A stretch of 64,000 nucleotides of DNA, taken from NCBI RefSeq assembly GCF_028553885.1, contig NZ_CP067169.1:434001-498000 (forward strand). Direction: 5' to 3'. The notes below the pieces were generated by a model. It saw only the letters and a list, made by a program, of their open reading frames with translations. It was not told where the DNA came from and did not search any database. Position numbers and translations under genes: made by a program. Below, piece by piece: positions 26,246 to 34,513 of the stretch. Source of the DNA: Paracoccus aestuarii (lineage in GTDB: Bacteria > Pseudomonadota > Alphaproteobacteria > Rhodobacterales > Rhodobacteraceae). Numbering within the stretch: the stretch's first letter is position 1; every line of letters begins with the position of its first letter.

Positions 26246-27325
26246 ATGTTGCCGCCCCGTGATCCTGACCAGCGTCTGAAGGCCCGCGGGGCCGATACCC
26301 GGCCCGCCGGGCGGTTCGAGCGCGAGACGCGCATCCGCGAATCCGACGATTGGGACATCCCCGAGGAGGAGGCCCTGCTGCGGACCGAGGTTGCGGTCGA
26401 ACGGCCGCGCAGCATCATCACGCGCAACACCTCTCCGGACATCAGCTTTGATCGTTCGATCAACCCCTATCGGGGATGCGAGCATGGCTGCATCTATTGC
26501 TATGCCCGGCCCAGCCATGCCTATCTGGGCCTGTCGCCCGGCCTGGATTTCGAGACGCGCATCACCGCCAAGCCCGATGCCGCGGCGCTGCTGGTGCGGG
26601 AGCTGGGGCGGACTGGCTATCGCCCCGCGCCGATCGCCTTGGGGACCAATACCGACCCCTATCAGCCGGTCGAGGCGCGCTTGGCGATCATGCCGGGCAT
26701 TCTGCGCGTGCTGCGCGACTGGAACCATCCGGTGACGCTGGTCACGCGGGGGCGGCTGGTGCTGCGCGACCTGGATCTGTGGGCGGAGCTGGCGGCGCGC
26801 GATCAGGCGGCGGTGGGGGTCAGCGTCACCACGCTGGACCCGGACCTGGCCCGGGCGTTGGAGCCGCGCGCGCCCGCGCCCGCCACCCGGCTGCGGATGA
26901 TCCGCGATCTGTCGCGGGCGGGCGTGCCGGTCCGCGTGATGGTCGCCCCCGTCATCCCTGTCCTGACCGAGCCCGAGATCGAATCCATCCTGACCGCCGC
27001 GCGCGAGGCGGGCGCGACCACCGCCACGATGATCCCCCTGCGCCTGCCGCATGAGGTGGCGCCTCTGTTTCGCGACTGGCTGGATCGCCACCGCCCCGGC
27101 ATGGCCGCCCATGTGATGAACCGGGTGCAGGACATGCGCGGCGGGCGCGACAACGATCCGCGATTCGGGCACAGGTTCCGGGGCGAGGGGCTGCATGCCG
27201 ATCTGGCGATGCAGCGGTTCCGGCTGGCCCGGCGCAGGCTGGGATATCGCGAGGGCGGCCCGGCATTGGATTGCAGCCGATTCGGCCCCCCACCCAGGGC
27301 GGGGGACCAGCTGTCGCTGTTCTAG
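26246..27325 (+). CDS. PA0069-family radical SAM protein (SplB-related)
   Basis: 359 residues. The radical SAM cluster motif is CEHGCIYCYARPSHAYLG (CxxxCxxC, ~79-86), followed by a TIM-barrel-like core with LGTNTDPYQPVE, VGVSVTTLDPDLARALEPR and MVAPVIPVLTEPEIE. This family is related to spore photoproduct lyase, but its reaction is not established; a nucleic-acid repair role is often suspected. An exact LexA box overlaps its promoter, so induction by DNA damage is likely. The ATG at 26246 has no ribosome site and coincides with the predicted transcript start. The stop overlaps the convergent methyltransferase gene by four bases. Confidence 0.92.
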   Translation: MLPPRDPDQRLKARGADTRPAGRFERETRIRESDDWDIPEEEALLRTEVAVERPRSIITRNTSPDISFDRSINPYRGCEHGCIYCYARPSHAYLGLSPGLDFETRITAKPDAAALLVRELGRTGYRPAPIALGTNTDPYQPVEARLAIMPGILRVLRDWNHPVTLVTRGRLVLRDLDLWAELAARDQAAVGVSVTTLDPDLARALEPRAPAPATRLRMIRDLSRAGVPVRVMVAPVIPVLTEPEIESILTAAREAGATTATMIPLRLPHEVAPLFRDWLDRHRPGMAAHVMNRVQDMRGGRDNDPRFGHRFRGEGLHADLAMQRFRLARRRLGYREGGPALDCSRFGPPPRAGDQLSLF

Positions 27326-28278
27326 TGCCGGGCGCTGGCGAAGGCGCCCAGCTGGGCGGTGATCTGATCCAGGGTCGGCCGCGGGCCGCGGGGGCGGGTC
27401 TCCAGTGCCTCGCGCATGGCGCAAAGATGGGCGGGCATCGTCCCGCAGCAGCCGCCGATCACCTGCACGCCCATGTCGCGGGCCAGGCAGGCGTAATCGG
27501 CCATCAGCTCGGGCGTGCCGTCGTAATGGATGTCGCCATGCAGCAGATGCGGCACACCGGCATTGCCCTTGGCGATGATCGGGCGTTCATTGCCCGATGC
27601 CACGAAACCCGCCACGGTGCGCAGCAGGTCGGACGCGCCGATCCCGCAATTCGCGCCATAGGCGACGGGCGGGTTGGGCAGGGTCTCGACCGCGGCGGCC
27701 AGCTGCGAGGGGGTCACGCCCATCATCGTGCGCCCGGCCGTGTCGAAGCTGAGGCTGCCGCACCAAGCCATGCCCACGCGGCGGGCGGCCTCGGCCGCGG
27801 CGCGCAGCTCCTCCAGCGAGGCCAGCGTCTCGACCCACAGGATGTCGGCCCCGCCCTCGCGCAGGGCCTCGGCCTGCTGGTGGAACATCTCGACCGCGCG
27901 GGCATGGGTCAGGCTGCCCATGGGTGCCATGAATTCGCCGATCGGCCCCATCGAGCCCGCGACGATCACCGGGCGCCCCGCGGCATCGGCCACCTCGCGC
28001 GCGATGGCGGCTGCCTGGCGGTTCAGATCGGTGACCTGGTCAGCCAGGCCCGGCAGGCGCATCCGGCTGGCATTGGCGGCGAAGCTGTTGGTCAGGAACA
28101 GGTCCGACCCCGCATCCACCGCGGCGCGGTAATGGCGGGCCACCTCGGCCGGGCGGGTCAGGTTCCACAGCTCGGCCGGTTCCTGGCCCAGCCCCATGTT
28201 CATCAGCGCGGTGCCCGTGGCGCCGTCGGCCAGCACATGCGGGCTGCGCGCCAGCATCCGGCTCAGCGGATCGGTCAT
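27322..28278 (-). CDS. Homocysteine S-methyltransferase family protein (betaine type likely)
   Basis: 318 residues. Zinc cysteines are visible in YGANCGIGASDLL (~205) and in the C-terminal VIGGCCGTMPAHL (~285). The N-terminus reads LADGATGTALMNMGL, with SFAANASRMRL further on. These TIM-barrel enzymes move a methyl group from betaine, S-methylmethionine or another donor to homocysteine to make methionine. The sequence resembles the betaine-homocysteine type common in Rhodobacteraceae, but the donor is inferred. The ATG at 28278 is preceded by GAAGGAAA. It lies behind the rpsF-rpsR-rplI terminator, so it has its own promoter in 28279-28385. Confidence 0.9.
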   Translation of the reverse strand: MTDPLSRMLARSPHVLADGATGTALMNMGLGQEPAELWNLTRPAEVARHYRAAVDAGSDLFLTNSFAANASRMRLPGLADQVTDLNRQAAAIAREVADAAGRPVIVAGSMGPIGEFMAPMGSLTHARAVEMFHQQAEALREGGADILWVETLASLEELRAAAEAARRVGMAWCGSLSFDTAGRTMMGVTPSQLAAAVETLPNPPVAYGANCGIGASDLLRTVAGFVASGNERPIIAKGNAGVPHLLHGDIHYDGTPELMADYACLARDMGVQVIGGCCGTMPAHLCAMREALETRPRGPRPTLDQITAQLGAFASARH

Positions 28279-28386
28279 GGTCGCTTTCCTTCGCTGCGGG
28301 TTCATCTGTCCCGCCCAGAGATCGCCTATGATCTGGTCCATGCTAGTCCGTCGCTTCGGGGGTGGCAATTTCCGCATCAACGAACG

Positions 28387-28413
28387 AAAAACCGCGCCGG
28401 TTTCCCGGCGCGG
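28387..28413 (-). terminator. Intrinsic terminator after rplI
   Basis: A 9-bp stem (28392-28400 with 28405-28413, GAAA tetraloop on the minus strand) followed by TTTTT (28387-28391). It closes the rpsF-rpsR-rplI transcript 31 bp past the rplI stop. Confidence 0.92.
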
Positions 28414-28443
28414 CAATTTGTCTGGACGTTTTTCGACCGGCGA

Positions 28444-29028
28444 TCAGTTGCGGTCGTCGCCCTCGTCGTCATTGGCGGCGCCGATGTCGTCGAACAGCTC
28501 GGCGATCTCGAATTCGGCCTCGGCATCGGCCTCGGCGGCCAGGTCCTGGATGGACTTGCCCTGGGCCTGCAGCTCGGCCTCTTCGGCGGAACGGGCGACG
28601 TTCATGGTGATGGTCGCCTCGACCTCCGGGTGCAGCACGACGGTGACGTCATGCAGGCCCAGATCCTTGATCGGCTCGCGCAGCACGACCGACTTGCGGT
28701 CGACGGTGAAGCCGGCCTCGGTCGCGGCCTCGGCGGCGTCACGCGTGGTGACCGAACCATAGAGCGCGCCCGAATCCGATGCGGAACGAATGACCACGAA
28801 GGTCTGGCCGTCTAGCTTGTCGGCGATCTTCTGGGCTTCGGCCTTCGACTCCGCGTTGCGGGTCTCCAGCTGCGCCTTCTGGCCTTCGAATGCCTTGATG
28901 TTGGCTTCCGAGGCGCGCAGCGCCTTGCCCTGCGGCAGCAGGAAGTTGCGGGCAAAGCCTTGCTTGACGTTCACGACGTCGCCCATCTGGCCCAGCTTGG
29001 CCACACGTTCCAGCAGGATGACTTGCAT
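28444..29028 (-). CDS. rplI: 50S ribosomal protein L9
   Basis: 194 residues. The N-terminal 23S-rRNA-binding domain has the invariant [19 protein letters not shown] and [14 protein letters not shown]. It is followed by the long connecting helix, the C-terminal domain, and an acidic alphaproteobacterial tail rich in Glu/Asp/Ala ([16 protein letters not shown]) that makes it longer than E. coli L9 (149). It is last gene of rpsF-rpsR-rplI, 13 bp after rpsR. Confidence 0.97.
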   Translation of the reverse strand: MQVILLERVAKLGQMGDVVNVKQGFARNFLLPQGKALRASEANIKAFEGQKAQLETRNAESKAEAQKIADKLDGQTFVVIRSASDSGALYGSVTTRDAAEAATEAGFTVDRKSVVLREPIKDLGLHDVTVVLHPEVEATITMNVARSAEEAELQAQGKSIQDLAAEADAEAEFEIAELFDDIGAANDDEGDDRN

Positions 29029-29041
29029 CTCTCAGGCCTCC

Positions 29042-29269
29042 TTACTTCACGACATAGGGCAGCAGGGCCAGGAAACGCGCGCGCTTGATGGCACGGGCCA
29101 GCTCGCGTTGTTTCTTGGCCGAGACGGCGGTGATGCGCGAGGGCACGATCTTGCCGCGTTCGCTGATGTAGCGCTGCAGCAGGCGGGTATCCTTGTAGTC
29201 GATCGCGGGTGCGTTATCGCCCGAGAACGGGCAGACCTTGCGACGACGGAAGAAGGGTTTGTTGGCCAT
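29042..29269 (-). CDS. rpsR: 30S ribosomal protein S18
   Basis: 75 residues, the standard S18 length, with the signature [19 protein letters not shown] and [21 protein letters not shown]. It begins with a basic [18 protein letters not shown]18 pairs with S6 on the platform of the 30S subunit. It lies 13 bp after rpsF and 13 bp before rplI in one transcript. Confidence 0.98.
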   Translation of the reverse strand: MANKPFFRRRKVCPFSGDNAPAIDYKDTRLLQRYISERGKIVPSRITAVSAKKQRELARAIKRARFLALLPYVVK

Positions 29270-29282
29270 TCGTCAGATCCTT

Positions 29283-29711
29283 TCAGTTCCGCTCGCGGCG
29301 TTCGCCGCCGCGATCACCACGGTCGCCACCACGGTCACCGCGGTCGCCGCGATCACCACGGTCGCCGCGCGGACGGTCGCCACGCTCTTCGCGCTTCTGC
29401 ATCTGGACCGAGGGGCCCTCCTGATGCTCGTCCACGCGGATGGTCATGACGCGCATCACGTCGTCATGCAGGCGCGCCAGGCGTTCCATTTCCAGCACCG
29501 CGTCCGAGGGGGCGTCGGTGCGCAGGAAGGCGTAATGGCCCTTGCGGTTCTTGTTGATCTTGTAGGCCAGGGTGCGCACACCCCAGTATTCATGTTCAAC
29601 GACCTTGCCGCCGTTATCGGCGAGAACGGTCGAGAAATGTTCGATCAGCCCTTCGGCCTGCGTGTTCGACAGGTCCTGGCGGGCGATCAGCACATGCTCA
29701 TACAGAGGCAT
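29283..29711 (-). CDS. rpsF: 30S ribosomal protein S6 with an Arg-Gly-Asp repeat tail
   Basis: 142 residues. The ferredoxin-like S6 fold spans ~1-95 ([34 protein letters not shown]). After [20 protein letters not shown] comes a low-complexity tail of about 30 residues built from GDR/RGD units encoded by near-identical 9-base DNA repeats (about 29290-29385). E. coli S6 also has a variable tail, but there it is polyglutamate. The ATG at 29711 is behind AAAGGA. It is first gene of the ribosomal trio. Confidence 0.97.
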   Translation of the reverse strand: MPLYEHVLIARQDLSNTQAEGLIEHFSTVLADNGGKVVEHEYWGVRTLAYKINKNRKGHYAFLRTDAPSDAVLEMERLARLHDDVMRVMTIRVDEHQEGPSVQMQKREERGDRPRGDRGDRGDRGDRGGDRGDRGGERRERN

Positions 29712-29744
29712 GGCGATCCTTTCGGTTTCTATGCGCATTTCATC

Positions 29745-29843
29745 GACGGGTCGTCCCTTCCGCACCCGTCACGAGAGGCTGCGCGTTGCAAAGATGGCAG
29801 GCGGAAGGATGCGGCTTTCTAGCAGCAAAACCCGCGGATGCAA
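29745..29843 (-). promoter_or_regulatory. Promoter and structured leader of the rpsF operon
   Basis: On the minus strand TTGCAT (29838-29843), a 16-bp spacer and TAGAAA (29816-29821) make a plausible promoter. The resulting ~98-base leader contains a 7-bp stem (29745-29751 with 29764-29770) just ahead of the rpsF ribosome site. Bacterial rpsF leaders often carry an S6:S18-binding hairpin for feedback; whether this is one is inference. The remainder of the 231-bp gap to 29942 holds the SqrR-like operator. Confidence 0.4.
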
Positions 29844-29903
29844 GGCGATTCGCCGCGGCGGATTTTAGGCATCAGGGGGGTTCACAGACGGCGCGGGCCG
29901 CAT

Positions 29904-29923
29904 ATATTCATCACACGGAATAT
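29904..29923 (+). promoter_or_regulatory. SqrR/BigR-like operator
   Basis: ATATTC-ATCACACG-GAATAT (29904-29923) is a perfect 6-bp inverted repeat with an 8-bp spacer. It includes the ATTC-N8-GAAT pattern associated with the persulfide-sensing ArsR-type repressors SqrR/BigR. It ends 19 bp before the ATG of the persulfide-dioxygenase-like gene. Confidence 0.6.
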
Positions 29924-29942
29924 GAAAACGGGAGATTTCGCC

Positions 29943-30863
29943 ATGTTCACCAGGGAAAGCCCCTCGCGCGGGGCCGGTTCGCCGCATGTGCTGGGGTTCT
30001 GGGACAAGCCCACGGGCAGCTGCCAATATCTGGTCTGGGACCCCGCGACGCGGCAGGCTGCGCTGATCGACGTGGTCCAGGAATTCGATCCGCGCGCCGC
30101 CTCGACCCGCCATGACGCGGCCCGATGGGCGCTGGACCAGATCGAGGCGCGCGGCCTGACCCTGGCCTGGATTCTGGACACCCATCCCCATGCGGACCAC
30201 CTGATGGCCTCGGCCTGGCTGAAGGAGCGGACCGGCGTGCCTAATGCCATCGGCGAGAAGGTCACCGACATCGCCCGCCTGTGGGAGGATCACTACAACC
30301 TGCCCGGCGCCTTCGACCCGGCGGCCGATTTCGACCGCCTGCTGGCCGATGGCGAGACCTTTGCCCTGGGCGATCTGACCGTGCGGGTGATGCTGCATTC
30401 CGGCCATACCCTGGGGTCGATCACCTATGTCATCGGGGACGCGGCCTTCGTGCATGACACCTTCATGCAGCCCGATGTGGGCACCAGCCGCGCCGATTTC
30501 CCGGGCGGCAATTCCTCCGAGCTCTATGACAGCCTGACCTCGATCCTGTCCCTGCCTGACGAGACGCGGCTGTTCGTAGGCCACGATTACGGCACCGACG
30601 ATCGCGACGACCCGGAATGGGAGGCGACGGTGGCCGAGCACAAGGCCTCGAACGCGCATATGGGGGGCGGCACCTCACGCGCGGATTTCATCGCGCTGCG
30701 CGATGCGCGCGACGCGACGCTGCCGCTGCCCGACCGCATCCTGCATGCGCTGCAGGTCAACCTGCGGGCGGGGCGGCTGCCGGAACCGGAATCCGACGGG
30801 CGCAGTTACTTCAAGATCCCAGCGAACCGTTTCACCGACAAGTTCAAGGACCCCACCGCATGA
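29943..30863 (+). CDS. Metallo-beta-lactamase-fold hydrolase, persulfide dioxygenase-like (ETHE1/Blh)
   Basis: 306 residues. The iron/zinc-binding motif is ILDTHPHADHLMAS (~78-90), with further ligands in HSGHTLGSITYVIG and the aspartate of FVHDTFM, and LFVGHDYG. The family oxidises glutathione persulfide to sulfite. The stop overlaps a rhodanese gene (ATGA), the usual blh/pdo partner, and a palindromic SqrR/BigR-like operator lies upstream, so sulfide/persulfide detoxification is the likely role. I use the ATG at 29943 with GGGAG upstream; an in-frame ATG at 29922 lies inside the operator. Confidence 0.88.
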   Translation: MFTRESPSRGAGSPHVLGFWDKPTGSCQYLVWDPATRQAALIDVVQEFDPRAASTRHDAARWALDQIEARGLTLAWILDTHPHADHLMASAWLKERTGVPNAIGEKVTDIARLWEDHYNLPGAFDPAADFDRLLADGETFALGDLTVRVMLHSGHTLGSITYVIGDAAFVHDTFMQPDVGTSRADFPGGNSSELYDSLTSILSLPDETRLFVGHDYGTDDRDDPEWEATVAEHKASNAHMGGGTSRADFIALRDARDATLPLPDRILHALQVNLRAGRLPEPESDGRSYFKIPANRFTDKFKDPTA

Positions 30864-31240
30864 AGACCGAGACCGTCGAGGGCGGCACGTTGGAGACCTG
30901 GTCCGTGGACGAGGTCGCCCGCGCCCTGGCCGCGGACGAGATCGCCCTGATCGACGTGCGCACGCCCCCCGAATACATGCAGGAACAGGTCGAGGGTGCG
31001 CTGCTGGCGCCGATGGCCTTCATCATCCCCGAGCGCCTGCCCTTGGACGGGGAAAAGCCGGTGCTGCTCTATTGCGGCAGCTCCAAGCGGTCCGAGGCGG
31101 TGGCGCGACGCATCCTGGGCGCCGGGGTCACCGACCGCATCGCCCATATGCAGGGCGGTTTCGCCGCCTGGAAGGAGGCCGGCCAGCCCTATCGCGGCAC
31201 CGACATGGCGACGGGCGCGCCGGTGATGATGGGCGGCTGA
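30860..31240 (+). CDS. Single-domain rhodanese-like sulfurtransferase
   Basis: 126 residues. The active-site cysteine is in LLYCGSSKRSEAVARRI (~73), with ALIDVRTPPEYMQEQVEGAL before it and HMQGGFAAWKEAG after. Rhodaneses move sulfane sulfur between glutathione persulfide, thiosulfate and cyanide. The start overlaps the upstream persulfide-dioxygenase-like gene by four bases, so the pair is translated together and probably handles the same persulfide pool. Confidence 0.92.
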   Translation: MKTETVEGGTLETWSVDEVARALAADEIALIDVRTPPEYMQEQVEGALLAPMAFIIPERLPLDGEKPVLLYCGSSKRSEAVARRILGAGVTDRIAHMQGGFAAWKEAGQPYRGTDMATGAPVMMGG

Positions 31241-31303
31241 TCGCCCCTTGCGCCGGTCGGGCGGCCCGGCCAATCTGCCCGGCGCAGGAACAGGGGGGCC
31301 GCC

Positions 31304-32263
31304 ATGGCGCTGGAAGACGCAAAGACCCAGGTCGATCAGGCCTTCACGCGCGAGAGCCTGCGCGGGCTGTCGTTTGAGAACGCCTTCGGCGGCGCGACCA
31401 GCTTTCTGCGCCGCCGCTATACCAAGGACCTGACCGGGGTGGATGTGGCGGTGACCGGCATCCCCTTCGACCAGGCGGTGACGCACCGGCCCGGCGCGCG
31501 CTTCGGCCCCCGCGCGGTGCGCGAGGCATCGACCCTTCAGGCCTTCGACGCGCCCTATGGCTGGGGCTATGATCCGCTGTCGGTGATGGATGTTGTGGAT
31601 TACGGCGACATGGCGTTCGACTATGCGGCGGTGCGCGACGTGCCCGCCCGGATCGAGGCGCATCTGGGCGCCATCCTGGATGCGGGCGCGGCGCCGGTGA
31701 CCTTGGGGGGCGATCATTTCATCACCCTGCCGATCCTGCGGGCGGTGGCGGCGCGACGGGGGCCGGTGGCCCTGATCCAGTTCGACGCCCATTCCGACAC
31801 CTGGGCCGATGACGATCCGGACCGGATCGATCACGGCACCTTCCTCTACAAGGCGATCCGCGAGGGGCTGGTCAATCCGGCGGCCGCGGTCTCGGTGGGG
31901 ATCCGCACCGACAACCCGGACACGATAGGGGTGATGATCCTGGATGCGCCTTCGGTGCATCGGGACGGGGTCGAGGCGACGCTGGCGCGGATCCGCGACG
32001 CCGTGGGGGACAGGCCCTGCTATCTGACCTTCGACATCGACGCGCTGGACCCGGCCTTTGCGCCTGGGACGGGCACGCCGGTCTGGGGGGGCTTGGCCAG
32101 CTGGCAGGCAGCGGCGCTGCTGCGCGGGCTTGCGGGGGTGGATCTGATCGGCGGCGACGTGGTCGAGGTCTCGCCGCCCTATGACACGACCGGCGCCACG
32201 GCGATCGCGGGCGCGCATGTCGCGATGGAGCTGATCGCGCTGCTGGGCTGGAACCGCCGATGA
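31304..32263 (+). CDS. speB: Agmatinase
   Basis: 319 residues, ureohydrolase fold with a binuclear Mn site: VTLGGDHFITLP (~128), QFDAHSDTWAD (~155) and TFDIDALDPAFAPGTGTP (~243), with EVSPPYDTTGATAIAGAH near the end. It cleaves agmatine to putrescine and urea; HGTFLYKAIREG is common in agmatinases. The superfamily also contains guanidinases and guanidinobutyrases, so substrate is likely rather than certain. Urea produced could feed the urease encoded at 51-56 kb. A family-A repeat starts two bases past the stop. Confidence 0.88.
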   Translation: MALEDAKTQVDQAFTRESLRGLSFENAFGGATSFLRRRYTKDLTGVDVAVTGIPFDQAVTHRPGARFGPRAVREASTLQAFDAPYGWGYDPLSVMDVVDYGDMAFDYAAVRDVPARIEAHLGAILDAGAAPVTLGGDHFITLPILRAVAARRGPVALIQFDAHSDTWADDDPDRIDHGTFLYKAIREGLVNPAAAVSVGIRTDNPDTIGVMILDAPSVHRDGVEATLARIRDAVGDRPCYLTFDIDALDPAFAPGTGTPVWGGLASWQAAALLRGLAGVDLIGGDVVEVSPPYDTTGATAIAGAHVAMELIALLGWNRR

Positions 32264-32264
32264 A

Positions 32265-32320
32265 TTGCGTCCCGCGACGCGCCGGGGGGCTGCGCGCCCC
32301 CCGGACCCCCCCGGCGCCGC
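32265..32320 (+). repeat. Intergenic repeat family A, copy 3 (after agmatinase)
   Basis: TTGCGTCCCGCGACG at 32265-32279, beginning two bases after the agmatinase stop, then a G/C hairpin (GGGGGGC-TGC-GCGCCCCCC type) and GGACCCCCCC. Same layout as copies 1 and 2. It fills most of the 107-bp gap before prfA. Confidence 0.85.
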
Positions 32321-32370
32321 GCCCGTGGCGGGCGCTTGTCCTGACGCAGGCCGGGGGGTAATCGGGACCG

Positions 32371-33426
32371 ATGTTGCCCCAGGACCGCCTCGACCAGATC
32401 TCCGCGCGTTTCGAGTTTCTCGAGGCGCAGCTGAACGCGGGCGCCGCGCCCGACCGCATCGCCACGATCAGCCGCGAATATGCCGAGCTGAAGCCCGTCA
32501 TCGCCCAGATCGACCGCTGGCGCGCCAGCCGCGACGGGCTGGCCGAGGCCCGCGCCATGCTGGCCGATCCCGAGATGCGGGAACTGGCCGAGGACGAGCT
32601 GCGCCGGCTGGAGGCCGAGCTGCCCGCGCTGGAACAGGACCTGCGCATCGCGCTGTTGCCGCGCGACGCGGCCGATGCCCGCCCGGCCATCCTGGAGATC
32701 CGTCCGGGCACCGGCGGTGACGAGGCCGCGCTGTTCGCGGGCGACCTGCTGGAGATGTATCGCCGCCATGCCGAGGCCCAAGGCTGGCAGTTCCAGATGC
32801 TGGAGCTGACCCGGACCGAGCTGGGCGGCGTCAAGGAGGCCATCGCCCGGATTGCGGGCGAGGGGGTCTTTGCGCGGCTGAAATACGAATCGGGGGTGCA
32901 TAGGGTCCAGCGCGTGCCCACGACCGAATCGGGCGGGCGCATCCATACCAGCGCGGCCACCGTCGCCGTCCTGCCCGAGGCCGCCGAGGACGTCGAGATC
33001 GACATTCCCGCAGCCGACATCCGCATCGACACGATGCGCGCATCCGGCGCGGGCGGCCAGCACGTCAACACCACCGATTCGGCGGTGCGCATCACCCATC
33101 TGCCCACCGGCATCGTCGTCACCAGTTCCGAGAAGTCCCAGCACCAGAACCGCGCCAACGCGATGGCGGTGCTGCGCGCGCGTCTGTACGATATGCAGCG
33201 CGCGGCGGCCGATGCCGAACGCGCCGCCGACCGCCGCGCCCAGGTGGGCAGCGGCGACCGGTCCGAACGCATCCGCACCTACAACTTTCCGCAGGGCCGC
33301 ATGACCGATCACCGCATCAACCTGACGCTCTATGCGCTGGACCGCATCATGGCGGGTGACCTGACCGAGACCATCGACGCGCTGACCGCCCATGACCAGG
33401 CGGCCCGGCTGGCGGCCGAGACATGA
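32371..33426 (+). CDS. prfA: Peptide chain release factor 1
   Basis: 351 residues. RF1 reads UAA and UAG and triggers peptidyl-tRNA hydrolysis. The GGQ loop is in [19 protein letters not shown] (~228). The domain 2 codon-recognition region, around [19 protein letters not shown], is typical of RF1. The stop overlaps prmC by four bases; PrmC methylates the GGQ glutamine, so the two genes form a functional pair. Confidence 0.97.
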   Translation: MLPQDRLDQISARFEFLEAQLNAGAAPDRIATISREYAELKPVIAQIDRWRASRDGLAEARAMLADPEMRELAEDELRRLEAELPALEQDLRIALLPRDAADARPAILEIRPGTGGDEAALFAGDLLEMYRRHAEAQGWQFQMLELTRTELGGVKEAIARIAGEGVFARLKYESGVHRVQRVPTTESGGRIHTSAATVAVLPEAAEDVEIDIPAADIRIDTMRASGAGGQHVNTTDSAVRITHLPTGIVVTSSEKSQHQNRANAMAVLRARLYDMQRAAADAERAADRRAQVGSGDRSERIRTYNFPQGRMTDHRINLTLYALDRIMAGDLTETIDALTAHDQAARLAAET

Positions 33427-34259
33427 GGCTGTCTGACGCCCAGGCCCAAGGGGCCGCCCTGCTGCGCGCGGCGGGCGTCGAGGGTGCGTCCCGCGACGCC
33501 GACCGCATCCTGGCCGCGGTGCTGGGGATCGAGCCCGGCCAGCTGCGCATCACCGACGACCGCCTGCTGAGCGCCACCGAATCGGGCGAGTTCAACCGCG
33601 GCATCGCCGCCCGTGCCCTGCGCCAGCCTGTGGCCCAGATCACCGGGTTCCGCGATTTCTGGGCGCATCGCTTCAAGGTCACACGCGACACGCTGGACCC
33701 CCGCCCCGAGACCGAAGCCTTGGTCGAGGCCGCGCTGGCCCGCCCGTGGGACAGCGTGCTGGACCTGGGAACGGGGACGGGGGCGATCCTGATCTCGGTT
33801 CTGGCGGCGCGTCCGGGGGCGCGGGGCACGGGGACCGACATCTCGGAGGCGGCGCTGCAGGTGGCGCGGTTCAACGCGCGCCGGATCGGCGTCGATGCAC
33901 GGTTCCGGCAGGCGGACTGGTTCCAGGGGGTCGAGGGGCGGTTCGACCTGATCCTGTCCAACCCCCCCTATATCGCCCAGGCCGAGATGGCCGGGCTGGC
34001 GCCCGATGTGCGCGACTGGGAACCGCATCAGGCGCTGACCGATGGCGGCGACGGGCTGGGGGCCTATCGCGCGATCGCGGCGGGCGCCTGCGACCATCTG
34101 ACGCCCAAGGGCGCCGTTCTGGTCGAGATCGGGCCCAGCCAGGGGGCGGCGGTCTCGGCGCTTTTTGCGCAGGCGGGGGCGGCGGTGCGCGTGCTGCCGG
34201 ACCTGGACGGGCGCGACCGGGTGGTTCTGGCGGATTTCGCGCGAAAACAGGCCGGTTGA
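33423..34259 (+). CDS. prmC: Peptide chain release factor N5-glutamine methyltransferase
   Basis: 278 residues (HemK family). An N-terminal helical domain precedes the SAM-binding Rossmann fold: [17 protein letters not shown] (~110) and the catalytic NPPY motif in [14 protein letters not shown] (~179). It methylates the GGQ glutamine of RF1/RF2. Its ATG overlaps the prfA stop. Preceding residues [10 protein letters not shown] are a family signature. Confidence 0.96.
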   Translation: MRLSDAQAQGAALLRAAGVEGASRDADRILAAVLGIEPGQLRITDDRLLSATESGEFNRGIAARALRQPVAQITGFRDFWAHRFKVTRDTLDPRPETEALVEAALARPWDSVLDLGTGTGAILISVLAARPGARGTGTDISEAALQVARFNARRIGVDARFRQADWFQGVEGRFDLILSNPPYIAQAEMAGLAPDVRDWEPHQALTDGGDGLGAYRAIAAGACDHLTPKGAVLVEIGPSQGAAVSALFAQAGAAVRVLPDLDGRDRVVLADFARKQAG

Positions 34260-34513
34260 CGCCGCATCGCGGGCATTTGCGACAGTTTGGGCTTGTCTCG
34301 CCCTGCGGGGCATGGTTAGTCATCGGCGTGCGACAGGCAAGCTGCCGTCGCATGGGTCAGCCTGACACTGCCGATTCCCGACGGGCGCAAGCGATGCGCC
34401 ATGCCCGGGCCGAAGCAGGGCTGAACGGAGTGGTCACAGCCCCCGTAGCCGTTCGACACCGCCGCCCAGCTTGCCCTGGCATCCCGACGCTCAGAAACCT
34501 TACAGACAGACTG
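34260..34513 (+). other. 254-bp leader/intergenic region before the DUF4167 gene
   Basis: No gene is seen. It contains several potential hairpins: GGCGCA-AGCGA-TGCGCC (34384-34400), a GTCAG-C-CTGAC palindrome near 34356, and G/C-rich segments around 34420-34470. The last 30 bases before the ATG turn A-rich. It may be a long structured 5' leader; no known RNA family was recognised. Confidence 0.4.

Noticed and set aside
28279..28385. SAM- or SAH-type riboswitch ahead of the homocysteine methyltransferase
   Set aside because: I compared the minus-strand leader with the SAM-II and SAH core sequences I know and found no convincing match; a covariance search would settle it.
27322..28416. A longer methyltransferase start reaching 28416
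   Set aside because: It would include the rplI terminator hairpin; the ATG at 28278 has a good ribosome site and fits the family start.
34400..34480. tRNA- or SRP-like RNA in the gap before the DUF4167 gene
   Set aside because: A GTTCGA is present but no cloverleaf can be folded with an acceptor stem, and the SRP GGAA/GCAGCC elements are absent.
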